Shown: piece after piece, positions 53,021 to 61,941 of the stretch
Layout of the letters: every line of letters starts with the position of its first letter
Numbering within the stretch: position 1 is the first letter of the stretch
Assembly (NCBI RefSeq): GCF_029855125.1
Contig: NZ_CP123229.1
Coordinates: 1,798,001-1,862,000, forward strand
Length of the DNA: 64,000 nucleotides
Reading direction: 5' to 3'
Source of the DNA: Methylocapsa sp. D3K7
GTDB lineage: Bacteria > Pseudomonadota > Alphaproteobacteria > Rhizobiales > Beijerinckiaceae
The notes under the pieces: generated by a model
The model's database searches: none
What the model was told of the DNA's origin: nothing
The model's input: only the letters and a program-made list of their open reading frames with translations
Made by a program: the position numbers and the translations under genes

Positions 53021-53051
53021 AGGAGCCGCCAGCTTCAAGCCAGCGGCTCCT
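53021..53051 (-). terminator. Hairpin after the GNAT gene
   Basis: AGGAGCCGC and GCGGCTCCT (9 bp exact) around a 13-nt loop that can itself pair partly. Read on the minus strand it is followed by TTCTTGT. It lies after the GNAT stop and before the hss start, so it probably separates the two transcripts. Confidence 0.5.
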
Positions 53052-53090
53052 CCAGATAAGAACGTTGGATATGAACTTTTTTTAACGATG

Positions 53091-53693
53091 TTAAGCCGCG
53101 TGGCGGAATTCGAGAGTGCCGCGCCGCGCCGGAACATCAAAGCCCCGGCCCGCCGTCACCAGGCCCTTCGCGCCGCATAAAGCGCCGTCTTCGAGTTCAA
53201 GCCCGAGAAACCGCGCTTCATTGACCGGACCCGGCAGCGACAGCCCGAGCGTATGACGCGGGGAAAAACCAAAGGGCTCGTAATAGGGCGCGTCCCCAAC
53301 AAGCAATATCGCGCGATGCCCCGCGGTGATCGCCCGGAACAAAGCCTCCCCCATCAATCTACGGCCAAGCCCTTGTGAGCGATGGGTCTTGGCGACGGCC
53401 AGGGGTCCGAGCAGAAGCGCCGGCACGCGGCCCGCGCGAATCGGCCACAGCCGTAAGCTGCCCACAAGATCGCCGCCATCCTTCGCCACCAGCGCAAGAC
53501 CCAGCGCCGGCACGCGGCCCTTGCGCAGACGTTCGACGGTTTTCTCAAACCGCGCCGCGCCGAACGCCTCATCGAGCAAGCGCTCCCGCCCCCCGACATC
53601 GGCTGGCGATTCATCGGCGATAAAAAGATAGGGTGCTGCGACAGCACCAATGAATGCGGGTGCCTGCACGATTTCATTTGCGATCAAGGTCAT
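53091..53693 (-). CDS. GNAT-family N-acetyltransferase
   Basis: 200 residues from the ATG at 53693, which has GGGGAGG 5-6 nt upstream; a longer frame exists without such a signal. The GNAT fold is seen in GDLVGSLRLWPIRAG, the acetyl-CoA loop PLAVAKTHRSQGLGRRLMGE (Q-G-L-G) and YYEPFGFSPRHTLGLSL. This resembles YhbS-like enzymes with an N-terminal LLDEAFGAARFEKTVERLR helix. The substrate is unknown. Its place between ornithine decarboxylase and homospermidine synthase suggests a polyamine acetyltransferase, but YhbS relatives are widespread and this is only a guess. Confidence 0.85.
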   Translation of the reverse strand: MTLIANEIVQAPAFIGAVAAPYLFIADESPADVGGRERLLDEAFGAARFEKTVERLRKGRVPALGLALVAKDGGDLVGSLRLWPIRAGRVPALLLGPLAVAKTHRSQGLGRRLMGEALFRAITAGHRAILLVGDAPYYEPFGFSPRHTLGLSLPGPVNEARFLGLELEDGALCGAKGLVTAGRGFDVPARRGTLEFRHAA

Positions 53694-53841
53694 CTGAGCC
53701 TCCCCCACAGCATGGGATTGCACGGACGACCCTCGCGGCGTGCACGAGCTCGACCTTCGAGCCCATGCCCGCCGTCCGGGACAAGGTTTTGGGAGAATGC
53801 GGCGGAGATTTCTCCGCCGCCAAGGGCTTCGGCTGCGCCGT

Positions 53842-54972
53842 TCAGATCACATAGGATCGAAGCGGCGGAAAGCCGTTGAATCCGACCGAGGAATAGGTCG
53901 TCGTATAGGCGCCAGTTCCTTCGATCAACACTTTCGAGCCGATTTCGAGGCCAACGGGAAGGAGATAGGGGTCCTTCTCATACAGCACATCGACGGAATC
54001 GCAGCTCGGCCCTGCCAGCACGCAAGGCTCGGTCGCCCCTCCATCGAACGGCGTTTTGATCGGATAGCGGATCATCTCATCCATCGTCTCGGCGAGGCCG
54101 TTGAACTTGCCGATGTCGAGATAGACCCATTTCACCTTGTCATCATCCGACTTCTTCGAGATCAGCACGACTTCCGCTTCGATCACGCCGGCATTGCCGA
54201 CCATCCCGCGTCCCGGTTCGATAATCGTCTCGGGAATATGGTTGCCGAAATGACGCCGCAACGAATGAAAGATCGCCTGCGCATAGGTCTTCACCGCCGG
54301 CACATTCTTCAGATATTTTGTCGGAAAGCCGCCGCCGAGATTGACCATTTGCAAATTGATCCCGCGCTCTGCCAAGTCACGGAAGATCGTTGAGGCCGCC
54401 TTCAAGGCGCTGTCCCACATGCGCGGATTGCGCTGCTGCGAACCGACGTGAAACGACAGACCGAAGGCAACGAGCCCCAGCCGGTGTGCATGTTCGAGGA
54501 CGCGCGGTGCCATCTCGGGCGCGCAGCCAAATTTGCGCGAGAGCGGCCATTCGGCGCCGGCACCGTCGCAGAGCATGCGGCAAAACACCTTGGACCCCGG
54601 CGCAACGCGTGCGATCTTTTCGACCTCAGCCTCGCAATCGACCGCGAACAGGCGCACGCCAAGCTCGAAGGCGCGCTTGATGTCGCGCTCCTTCTTGATC
54701 GTATTGCCATAGCTGATGCGGTCGGCGCTCGCGCCCGTTGCCAAGACCTGCTCGATCTCGACGACAGAAGCGGTGTCGAAACACGAACCAAGACGCGCCA
54801 GCAAGTCGAGCACTTGCGGATCGGGATTGGCCTTGACGGCGTAGAACACCCGCGTGTCCGGCAGCGCCTTGGCGAAAGCTGTATAATTGTCGCGCACGAC
54901 ATCAAGGTCGAGCACAAGGCACGGCCCGTCCTCGCGGCGGTTGCGGAGAAATTCCAAGATACGATCGGTCAT
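53842..54972 (-). CDS. Ornithine/lysine decarboxylase (PLP fold III)
   Basis: 376 residues from the ATG at 54972 (MTDRILEFLRNRREDGPCL); a longer frame adds an unrelated end. Alanine racemase-type barrel motifs: the PLP lysine in FYAVKANPDPQVLDLLA, then SYGNTIKKERDIKRAFE, AFGLSFHVGSQQRNPRMW, VNLGGGFPTKYL and EPGRGMVGNAGVIEAEVVL. The second active site (supplied by the other subunit) is in PSCDSVDVLYEKDPYLLP, the Cys-Asp pair of ODC, and YTTTYSSVGFNGF ends it. It makes putrescine for homospermidine synthase. A long structured leader lies upstream (54973-55520). Ornithine is the likely substrate, but alphaproteobacterial members also use lysine. Confidence 0.93.
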   Translation of the reverse strand: MTDRILEFLRNRREDGPCLVLDLDVVRDNYTAFAKALPDTRVFYAVKANPDPQVLDLLARLGSCFDTASVVEIEQVLATGASADRISYGNTIKKERDIKRAFELGVRLFAVDCEAEVEKIARVAPGSKVFCRMLCDGAGAEWPLSRKFGCAPEMAPRVLEHAHRLGLVAFGLSFHVGSQQRNPRMWDSALKAASTIFRDLAERGINLQMVNLGGGFPTKYLKNVPAVKTYAQAIFHSLRRHFGNHIPETIIEPGRGMVGNAGVIEAEVVLISKKSDDDKVKWVYLDIGKFNGLAETMDEMIRYPIKTPFDGGATEPCVLAGPSCDSVDVLYEKDPYLLPVGLEIGSKVLIEGTGAYTTTYSSVGFNGFPPLRSYVI

Positions 54973-55623
54973 CGCGGCATCCCTTCGAGCGGCGCGGATT
55001 CCCACGCCGGAACGAAAAAGTTACGGGTGAATGGCGATGCGAAATCAGCGTCCGCGCGTTGGAAACGCGGCCGCTAAGAACCATGCCATTCGCGACCGGC
55101 GGCTTTGAGCGAAGCAGATGCCTCGCGGGCCACGCGGTCAGATGCTGCGCCGTTGGACATATCCACCGTGGACACCGCAAATCACGCTGTCCGGAGTGTT
55201 TATGGCCATCGCTTGGATTGGGATGAGAACCCGCTCCGCACGCCCGGCAAGATAGACTAGCCTCTTCGGTAAGCCAGCTTTGGAGGCTGGCAGAGACGAA
55301 AAAGCCCGGTCCGTCGTTGCTTTAAGTCGCGTCCCCCGTTTGGCGGGGTTCGCCGGTTCGCCTCCGGCTGCTGGTCCTTATTCGGCGGTTAACCGGCCTC
55401 TTGTCCGGATCCCCGCCAACCAGCACACGACCACAGGCACGTGCGAAATTGGGCAAAGGCAGAAATATGCGATTCTTCCCGCAACACAAGAGTTTTTTTA
55501 AAAAAAAATACGGGCAAGGCGCCGGCGAATGGTTAAACCTTACTTAACCTTGCATCTGCTGGACGCCCCAATCGGACCTGCAATGAGCTGAAGCTTGCTC
55601 TTCGCACCCAGCAGCCGAAACCG
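54973..55623 (-). ncRNA. Long structured leader upstream of ornithine decarboxylase (speF-element candidate)
   Basis: 650 nt with no gene on either strand and many GC-rich inverted repeats: GCCAGC/GCTGGC (55273-55278/55286-55291), the GGCGGGG/CCCCGCC set around 55333-55415 and CCGG-rich stems at 55393-55408. A cis-regulatory RNA called speF is known upstream of ornithine decarboxylase in alphaproteobacteria, which fits this place. I cannot recall the consensus well enough to verify it. An A/T run (55494-55509) and AT-rich sequence near 55530 may mark the minus-strand promoter side. Confidence 0.4.
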
Positions 55624-56772
55624 CTACTTCAAAGTCTGCAGCTCTTCAGGTCTTTCCAAGGGCAGCGGTGAACCCACCAAGCGCGGCGTAAAAAGGCGCC
55701 GAAAAAGTCCGCGGACACCCTTGATGAGCTGGCGCTCAACGAAAACATGAATGAGGACGCCGAAGCCCGCGCACAGCACGACGAAAAATGGAATGACCGG
55801 CCATTGCGGGAAATTCGTCAGGCTGCCTTTGAGGAGCCATGCGTAAGAAATCAAGGTCAAGGGATGGGTGAGGTAGATAGCGTAGGAAGCATCCCCGAGT
55901 AAAACCATCTGCCGTCTCAAAGGAGTGCCATTGGTTTTCAGCGAGAGAAACGACGCCACGATGAGAAACGCGGGAATGCCCCAAAGGACTCGGGCTGGGC
56001 TCGGAGGAAAATGGGTGCTTGCATAAGGTGCGATCATGGGCGCGGCCACAAGAAGGGCGAGGCCCGGGATCCAAAGGGGACGGGCTGCAGAAGCAAAGTT
56101 TGGCCATTCCCGGAACAGGTAAGCCAAAAAAAGCCCGAAGCAAAACTCGACCGCGATCGGATTGCCTAGGAAGGCGCGCAGCGCGGGGTCCGGCGCCCAA
56201 TTGCTGAGTGCGTATAAAACGAGGATTGTGATGCTGGTGCCATATAAGGAAACGAGCGGTCTGGAAAAATACAGCGTCGCAGCGAAGATGAGATAAAAAT
56301 ACATTTCGTAGACAAGCGTCCACGCTACCCCGATAACAAAATAATTGCTTGGAAACAGCAAAACGGACCGGATCAAAATACTCCTATCCGGCTGTATTGA
56401 AGGGACAAGGCCCAGACTCCAGAAGCCGAGAGTCAGCGCCACACAGAACCAATAGAACGGGTAAATCCGGGTCAACCGCTTCAGCAGGAAAGAGGCCGGC
56501 GCAACGCTCGGCCGATGAGCGGGGAAGCTCACGTAGAACATGATGAACCCGCTGATCACAAAAAATATGTCGACTCCGACAGAGCCAAAAGCCGTGAGCC
56601 AGGCTGGGCTCTTCGGCGGCGCAACGGCCGCTAAGGATTCCAAGAGCGTGTGAGACATCACGACAAGAAGAGCCGCCGCAGCGCGAAGAATCTGTATCCC
56701 CTCAAGGGAACTACTGTGGCGTGCTGCAGCCTGCCCGTCTCCGTCAAGTCCCATGAATGTCCGCCCTGCCAT
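55624..56772 (-). CDS. Acyltransferase 3 (OafA/OpgC-type) membrane protein
   Basis: 382 residues (an ATG at 56754 is an alternative start). It has the family's roughly ten membrane helices and the signature SLEGIQILRAAAALLVVMSH, where the His is the proposed catalytic residue, then SVGVDIFFVISGFIMFYVS and FLLKRLTRIYPFYWF. Typical later motifs are AWTLVYEMYFYLIF and LLGDASYAIYLTHPLT. Such proteins transfer acetyl or succinyl groups to sugars of polysaccharides, glycans or osmoregulated periplasmic glucans. An SGNH hydrolase and OpgG follow on the other strand, so a role in decorating periplasmic glucan is plausible. Confidence 0.88.
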   Translation of the reverse strand: MAGRTFMGLDGDGQAAARHSSSLEGIQILRAAAALLVVMSHTLLESLAAVAPPKSPAWLTAFGSVGVDIFFVISGFIMFYVSFPAHRPSVAPASFLLKRLTRIYPFYWFCVALTLGFWSLGLVPSIQPDRSILIRSVLLFPSNYFVIGVAWTLVYEMYFYLIFAATLYFSRPLVSLYGTSITILVLYALSNWAPDPALRAFLGNPIAVEFCFGLFLAYLFREWPNFASAARPLWIPGLALLVAAPMIAPYASTHFPPSPARVLWGIPAFLIVASFLSLKTNGTPLRRQMVLLGDASYAIYLTHPLTLISYAWLLKGSLTNFPQWPVIPFFVVLCAGFGVLIHVFVERQLIKGVRGLFRRLFTPRLVGSPLPLERPEELQTLK

Positions 56773-56979
56773 CCCATCGTATCAAGCCGCGGCGATCCCG
56801 CCGGGAGACGCAGGGCGGCCCGCTATTTGCCTCATGCCTGCGTTTCAGGCAAGCTTGCCATGCTGACGTGGGATGTTGATGGGGAGGCTCTTGTGCCATG
56901 CGGGGCGGCGAATCAACTCTCTAGCGCCCCGCTTGGCTTAGTCCGTTTGCCCGCCAGTCTCAGGTAGAAACGCCTTTCG

Positions 56980-57639
56980 ATGAAAGAGGCCATGAAGATC
57001 CATCCCAACAGCACGCTGCTCATGATCGGTGATTCGATTACAGATTGCGGCCGCGCCCGGCCGGTCGCCGAAGCTGTGGGCTCGGACCTTGGCAATGGCT
57101 ACGTCTCCCTCATCCACGCCTTGCTCGGCGCGACCTGCCCCGAAAGGCACATCCGCATCCGGAACATGGGGATCTCCGGCAACACCGTGCGCGATTTGGC
57201 GGCCCGTTGGCAATCCGATGTCTTGGAATTGGCGCCCGATTGGCTTTCCATCATGATCGGCATCAACGACGTCTGGCGTCAGTTCGATGCCCCCCTGCAA
57301 ACGGAATGGCACGTCTCTCTTGACGAATATGCCTCCATTTTGGAGCAACTTGTCCGCACGACCCGCCCGCAACTCAAGGGATTGGTTCTGATGACGCCCT
57401 ATTTCATCGAAACGAACCAGGCCGATCCCATGCGGGCGGCCATGGACCTTTATGGGGACGTGGTGCGCCAGTTGGCTGGGCGTTACCGAGCCGTCTTAGT
57501 GGATACACAAGCAGCGTTCGATGATCTCTTGACCGCGGTTCATCCGATGGCGCTGGCGTCCGACCGGGTTCATGCAAACTTGACAGGCCACATGGTTATC
57601 GCACGGGCTTTTTTAAAGGCCCTGAACTACACCTGGTGA
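56980..57639 (+). CDS. SGNH/GDSL-family hydrolase
   Basis: 219 residues. The four conserved blocks are clear: I in LLMIGDSITDCGRARP (Gly-Asp-Ser nucleophile), II glycine in MGISGNTVRDLAARW, III asparagine in SIMIGINDVWRQFD and V in DRVHANLTGHMVIA with the catalytic Asp-x-x-His. There is no signal peptide, so it may act inside, although the family includes exported forms. These enzymes remove acyl groups from carbohydrates or lipids. It is head-to-head with the acyltransferase and followed by OpgG, so glucan deacylation is a reasonable guess. Ribosome site weak. Confidence 0.9.
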   Translation: MKEAMKIHPNSTLLMIGDSITDCGRARPVAEAVGSDLGNGYVSLIHALLGATCPERHIRIRNMGISGNTVRDLAARWQSDVLELAPDWLSIMIGINDVWRQFDAPLQTEWHVSLDEYASILEQLVRTTRPQLKGLVLMTPYFIETNQADPMRAAMDLYGDVVRQLAGRYRAVLVDTQAAFDDLLTAVHPMALASDRVHANLTGHMVIARAFLKALNYTW

Positions 57640-57825
57640 GCCTGTATAGAAGGCTTTTTCGGGCAGGCCAACAAACAATTGCCTAGATTGCCTAACCCTT
57701 ATGGGCTTTCCTGCCAAACTCGCTCTAGGAGGGGCCGCCTTGCCGCTGGCGCAAAAGGTGAGTAACCCGTGAGCACGCCTCCCGCCTGACCAAATTTGCG
57801 TACAAACCTTCTTTTCTGGACACCC

Positions 57826-59397
57826 ATGGTCAAACTCAGCCGCCGTACAATCGTCAAATATCTCGTTCTCTCGAGCGCCGGCTTCTCGTCGCCCATCTTG
57901 TCCGCCCCAGCGCAACCCGCCAAGGCCCCGCAGGCGCCGCTAAAATTCGATTTCGAAGATGTCATACGCCGCGCCCGCGATCTCTCCGCGGTGGCTTTCG
58001 ATACCGCCTCCCCGGGGCTCCCCGACGCGCTCAACAAACTGGATTTCGATGCCTGGCGCGATATAAGGTTTCGCCCCGACAAGGCCTTCCTTGGCGCCGC
58101 TGGCAGTCAATTCCGGCTGCAATTGTTCCATCTCGGCCATCTTTACCAGCGCCCCGTCACGATCAACTTGATTAGAGACGGGATACCAGCCCCCATTCCC
58201 TATTCCGCCAACCTTTTTGATTACGGCCGCACAAAAATTGAGAAGCCCTTGCCGGTCAATCTGGGCTTCGCCGGGTTCCGGTTGCATTATCCGTTAAACA
58301 GCCCAAAGGTTTATGATGAACTGATCGCTTTCCTCGGCGCGAGTTACTTCCGTTTTCTCGGCCGCGGCCAGCGCTACGGCATGTCGGCACGGGCCCTCGC
58401 CGTCGAGGCTGGCACCACCAGCGAAGAGTTTCCTTTTTTCCGCGAATTTTGGATCGAGACGCCCGAGCCCGGCGCCGATCAGGCAACGATCTATGCGCTG
58501 CTCGATAGTCCTTCGGCGACTGGCGCTTATCGCTTCGACCTTTTTCCCGGAGTCGAGACGGCGATCGAAGTTTATGCGCAGCTTTTTCCGCGCAAGCCGA
58601 ATGTCAAGTTTGGACTCGCCCCATTGACTTCGATGTTTTTCATCGGCGAGGACGATCACCGGTTCAACGACGACTTCCGTCCCGAGCTGCACGATTCGGA
58701 TGGGCTTTTGATCCATTCGGGAACCGGCGAATGGATTTGGCGTCCGTTGCGCAATCCGGTGAAGCCGGAGGTCTCGGCCTTTCTCGATAAGGATCTTCGC
58801 GGCTTTGGCCTGTTGCAACGGGACCGCGACTTCGATCACTATCAGGATCTCGACCTCAACTACGAAATGCGTCCGAGCCTTTGGGTCGAGCCGAGGGGGA
58901 ATTGGGGCGAAGGCCGGGTCGAGCTCGTCGAACTGCCGACCGGACATGAAACGAACGACAACATCGTCGCTTCCTTTGTCCCGAAGGATTCGCCCGAGCC
59001 AGGCAAGCCTTTCATTTATGCCTATCGCATGGCCGCCGGTCTCGAGCTGGCTCAACTCTCGCCGAACGGGCGCGTCCTGAACACCTATCAGACGGTAGCC
59101 GCGGCGCTTGGCTCGATCGAGCCGCCAGCACCGGGCTCGCGCCGGTTCATCATCGATTTTAGCGGCGGCGAGCTGCCTTATTACGCCACCGATCCGCAAC
59201 TTGTCGAAGTTGTTCCATCAACAAGCCAAGGCACGATCACTCGCTCCTTCATCGTGCCAAACGAGCACACCAAGGGTTTTCGGGCGATCATCGACGTGCA
59301 GCTGGAGCCCGGCCAAGCCACCGATTTGCGGGCCTTTTTGCGCACTGGCGCGCGGGCGCTCACCGAGACTTGGACGTTTCCGTGGCGTGCCGATTGA
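57826..59397 (+). CDS. OpgG/MdoG periplasmic glucan biosynthesis protein
   Basis: 523 residues from the ATG at 57826; the earlier TTG is rejected. The N-terminus has a twin-arginine signal (KLSRRTIVKYLVLSSAG), so it is exported folded. The OpgG beta-sandwich is recognisable: PLKFDFEDVIRRARDLS, LHYPLNSPKVYDELIAFLGA, SYFRFLGRGQRYGMSARAL, TSMFFIGEDDHRFNDDFRP, NDNIVASFVPKDSPEPG and GGELPYYATDPQLVEV. OpgG/OpgD proteins shape the branching of osmoregulated periplasmic glucans. The partner glucosyltransferase OpgH is not in the window. The Tat signal points to the OpgD-like form. Confidence 0.9.
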   Translation: MVKLSRRTIVKYLVLSSAGFSSPILSAPAQPAKAPQAPLKFDFEDVIRRARDLSAVAFDTASPGLPDALNKLDFDAWRDIRFRPDKAFLGAAGSQFRLQLFHLGHLYQRPVTINLIRDGIPAPIPYSANLFDYGRTKIEKPLPVNLGFAGFRLHYPLNSPKVYDELIAFLGASYFRFLGRGQRYGMSARALAVEAGTTSEEFPFFREFWIETPEPGADQATIYALLDSPSATGAYRFDLFPGVETAIEVYAQLFPRKPNVKFGLAPLTSMFFIGEDDHRFNDDFRPELHDSDGLLIHSGTGEWIWRPLRNPVKPEVSAFLDKDLRGFGLLQRDRDFDHYQDLDLNYEMRPSLWVEPRGNWGEGRVELVELPTGHETNDNIVASFVPKDSPEPGKPFIYAYRMAAGLELAQLSPNGRVLNTYQTVAAALGSIEPPAPGSRRFIIDFSGGELPYYATDPQLVEVVPSTSQGTITRSFIVPNEHTKGFRAIIDVQLEPGQATDLRAFLRTGARALTETWTFPWRAD

Positions 59398-59409
59398 GGA
59401 GAAATCCGC

Positions 59410-60225
59410 TCACAAACCCTCGGACAACGGCCCTTCTTTCAAGCGTGTCAGATCGAAGCCATCGATATCTTGCAGCAACTCGATGAAGGCGGTGGCGCCG
59501 TAGTCGGCACAGGCCACGCCCTTGCGCGCATTGGCCGCCGCCGCATCTCCCATGGCGCCCGAGATCGAGAGATCCTGGGCCATCCAGCCAAAGCCTGTTG
59601 GACGGCCGGCGCGCAGCCAGTTGAAATCGCGTTCGAGTGCGAGGCTTCGCGACGGAAAATCGGCGGCCTCGTCCTCGCGCACAAGGTCCGGCCGGAAGTT
59701 CATCATTAAAGACGTTTCGATCTCTCCCGCATGGATTCCATGCGTTTGCTCCTGCGCGGAAAAAAGCCCATCGGGTGCGCCGAAACGCCGCCAGGAGGCG
59801 AGCACGACGAGCATGTCGAGTCGGGCGCGCAGATCATGCGCGACGATGTCGAGAATCGCACTGTTCCCCCCATGCGAATTCAAGAGCACCAGCTTGCGGC
59901 AGCCCGCGCGATGCACGCATTCGCCAAGCGCAGTCCAAGCACTGATGAGGGTTACGGCCGGGATGCTGAGCGTGCCGGGAAAATCCATGTGTTCGATCGA
60001 AAGCCCGCAATTTTGCACGGGCAGGAACAAGACGGAAAGTTCGCGCGGCAAGCGTTCAATGACCTGCTCAATGTAGCCTTCCATGATGAAGCTATCCGTG
60101 CCGAGCGGCAGATGCGGCCCATGCTGCTCGGTCGCGGCAAGCGGCAAAACGGCGATCACGCGCGCCATGTCGGCTTCGGCAAAATCAGTCCAGGTCAGCT
60201 CAACCCAAAAACTTGTTTCCGGCAT
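59410..60225 (-). CDS. Creatininase-family amidohydrolase
   Basis: 271 residues from the ATG at 60225 (AAGGA 8 nt upstream). The metal-binding words of the family are present: LAATEQHGPHLPLGTDSF, LSIEHMDFPGTLSIP, LVLLNSHGGNSAILDIV and THGIHAGEIETSLMM (Glu/His ligands). Members hydrolyse creatinine, or cyclic or peptide-like amides such as FAPy or mycofactocin precursors, so the substrate is open. It ends 12 nt from the convergent opgG gene. No mycofactocin genes are seen in the window. It is intact. Confidence 0.85.
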   Translation of the reverse strand: MPETSFWVELTWTDFAEADMARVIAVLPLAATEQHGPHLPLGTDSFIMEGYIEQVIERLPRELSVLFLPVQNCGLSIEHMDFPGTLSIPAVTLISAWTALGECVHRAGCRKLVLLNSHGGNSAILDIVAHDLRARLDMLVVLASWRRFGAPDGLFSAQEQTHGIHAGEIETSLMMNFRPDLVREDEAADFPSRSLALERDFNWLRAGRPTGFGWMAQDLSISGAMGDAAAANARKGVACADYGATAFIELLQDIDGFDLTRLKEGPLSEGL

Positions 60226-60335
60226 CTCCAAGTCCTTCGCGAAGGCTAACTGCGAAAGCTTACATATTTGCTGCCGGTGCGCAAAGCCTGTTCGTCAACA
60301 CATGCCGATACGATCAAGCGCCCCTTGGATTCGAC

Positions 60336-60653
60336 TTAGCGATCAAGCCCCTTGATATACGCCACGATGTCGGCGATCTCGTCACGCGTCAGACTCATAT
60401 CCGGCATTTTGGGATGCGGATCGGTCAGGAAGGCCGAAAGCGCTTTCGAGGTCGGTTTCTTATGCGCGATGGAGGCAAAGCTCGGTGCATCCGAATTGGC
60501 CTTCGTCTGATCGGGCGCGACCAGATGACACGCGGCGCACCAGCGCTTGGCGATGATCCCGCCCTTCGCCACATCGGCGGCGGCGGCCGGCGGCACCGCC
60601 ATCAGCACCGGCAATGCGGCGCAAAGGAAGAGGCATCGCATATATGAGATCAT
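60336..60653 (-). CDS. Small class I cytochrome c
   Basis: 105 residues from the ATG at 60653 (GAAGGA at 9 nt). The signal peptide (MRCLFLCAALPVLMAVPPAAAA) is followed by a single haem site KRWCAACHLVAP and a C-terminal axial-ligand region HPKMPDMSLTRDEIADIVAYI, where one methionine binds the haem. This is the shape of small soluble periplasmic cytochromes c. It is a possible electron carrier for methanol oxidation, but several such proteins exist in methylotrophs. No close neighbours share its direction except the creatininase-family gene 110 nt downstream. Confidence 0.87.
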   Translation of the reverse strand: MISYMRCLFLCAALPVLMAVPPAAAADVAKGGIIAKRWCAACHLVAPDQTKANSDAPSFASIAHKKPTSKALSAFLTDPHPKMPDMSLTRDEIADIVAYIKGLDR

Positions 60654-60923
60654 GACCATCGTCCTTCGACTCCGTCCGCACCGCGCAATAAGGGCGATTC
60701 GCTCTATAACCACTTCCGCGCCATCGTGAAACCACCCGCGAAGGCCTATTTGAAAAATCATTCGTGCGATTGATATGCGTCAAGCCTCCGGGCACCAAAA
60801 GGCTTGAATGTAAATCTCACGGCACTTGACATCACAAATCCTCGGTCCATTTGGAAGCGAGGGATCGTCTCGCCGGCGAATCGTCCCGCGCTGGCATCAA
60901 GCCTACATCGAAAAGGAAAACTC

Positions 60924-61400
60924 ATGAACCTACGCGCCATTCTCTGCGCGGCGTCTCTTGCCATTTTGACCGCGACAACGCAAACTGCGGTTGCGCAGCA
61001 AGGATTGAAACTCGGCAGGTTGCGCTGCAATGTGTCTGGAGGGCTCGGTCTTATTGTGACTTCCACCAAGGAGATGGCGTGCGTTTTCACGTCGGTGCAT
61101 GGATATCACGAGCGTTATTACGGCACGATTCGCAAATTCGGTCTTGATATCGGCGCCACCGACCGGGGCGTTTTGAGCTGGGCCGTTTTTGCACCCTCGG
61201 AAGGACCCAAGCATGGCGCGCTCGCCGGTGAGTATATCGGCGTCGATGCCTCGGCGACAGTCGGTGTCGGGCTCGGCGCGAATGCGCTTGTCGGCGGCTC
61301 GAATCGCTCGATCGCCTTACAGCCCCTGTCGGTTCAGGCGCAAACCGGCCTCTCTCTCGCGGGTGGCGTCGCGGCGCTGACGCTTCGCCCCGGAAGCTGA
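60924..61400 (+). CDS. DUF992-family exported protein
   Basis: 158 residues from the ATG at 60924, 7 nt after AAAAGGAAAA. A signal peptide (LCAASLAILTATTQTAVA) precedes the DUF992 domain: KLGRLRCNVSGGLGLIVTS, KEMACVFTSV, RYYGTIRKFGLDIGATDRG, VLSWAVFAPSEG, TVGVGLGANALVGGSNRSIA, LQPLSVQAQTGLSLAGGVA. Two cysteines may form a disulfide. The family is common in Rhizobiales and its function is unknown. The gene is monocistronic and intact. Confidence 0.88.
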   Translation: MNLRAILCAASLAILTATTQTAVAQQGLKLGRLRCNVSGGLGLIVTSTKEMACVFTSVHGYHERYYGTIRKFGLDIGATDRGVLSWAVFAPSEGPKHGALAGEYIGVDASATVGVGLGANALVGGSNRSIALQPLSVQAQTGLSLAGGVAALTLRPGS

Positions 61401-61493
61401 AATCTCGCGGAACGGGAGACTTTGTTCCTGGCGCCGATCAAAATAGGACCGGGCTATCCCGGTCCGAATTTCGGGTTCGGCGCATAGGCGAGG

Positions 61494-61694
61494 CTACCAA
61501 AATTTTGGGGGATGGATTCCGGCCGGCGAGACAACGCTGACCACGAGAACAACCGCCGACACCACGAGCACGCCGCTCGACATGATCCAGAGCGCAATGC
61601 CGTAAACATCCGCCCGCGTACCGCGGGGCGGGATGCTGTAGTAGATGGCCCCGGCACACAACGCGCAGAGCCAAAGAGCCAAAAGCGCCGTCAT
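61494..61694 (-). CDS. Small two-span membrane protein, unknown
   Basis: 66 residues from the ATG at 61694. Two hydrophobic helices (ALLALWLCALCAGAIYYSI and GVLVVSAVVLVVSVV) are separated by a short loop (PPRGTRADVYGIALW), and the end is SPAGIHPPKFW. No family is recognised. A longer frame upstream lacks a ribosome site. It is plausible but not certain as a gene; codon use in the helices is normal. Confidence 0.5.
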   Translation of the reverse strand: MTALLALWLCALCAGAIYYSIPPRGTRADVYGIALWIMSSGVLVVSAVVLVVSVVSPAGIHPPKFW

Positions 61695-61941
61695 GATTCG
61701 TGTCCCGTGTACGCAAATATACACCCGGCGGGTTTGCCCAGCAACAGTCTCCCCCTCACCGCGTTTATGCCAGCGCTTGCGCTTATTGTGACGTGCGGCA
61801 AGAGCCTGGCGTAGTCTTGCGTGGCGGAATAGTAAGCTGACTGGCGCGGCGAAAATTATATTTGCCGGTCTTATTTTTCCCAATTGTTTGTATCATGCGT
61901 TGTGCCCCGCCGCATCGCACACGGACGATCGAGGATTCCCC

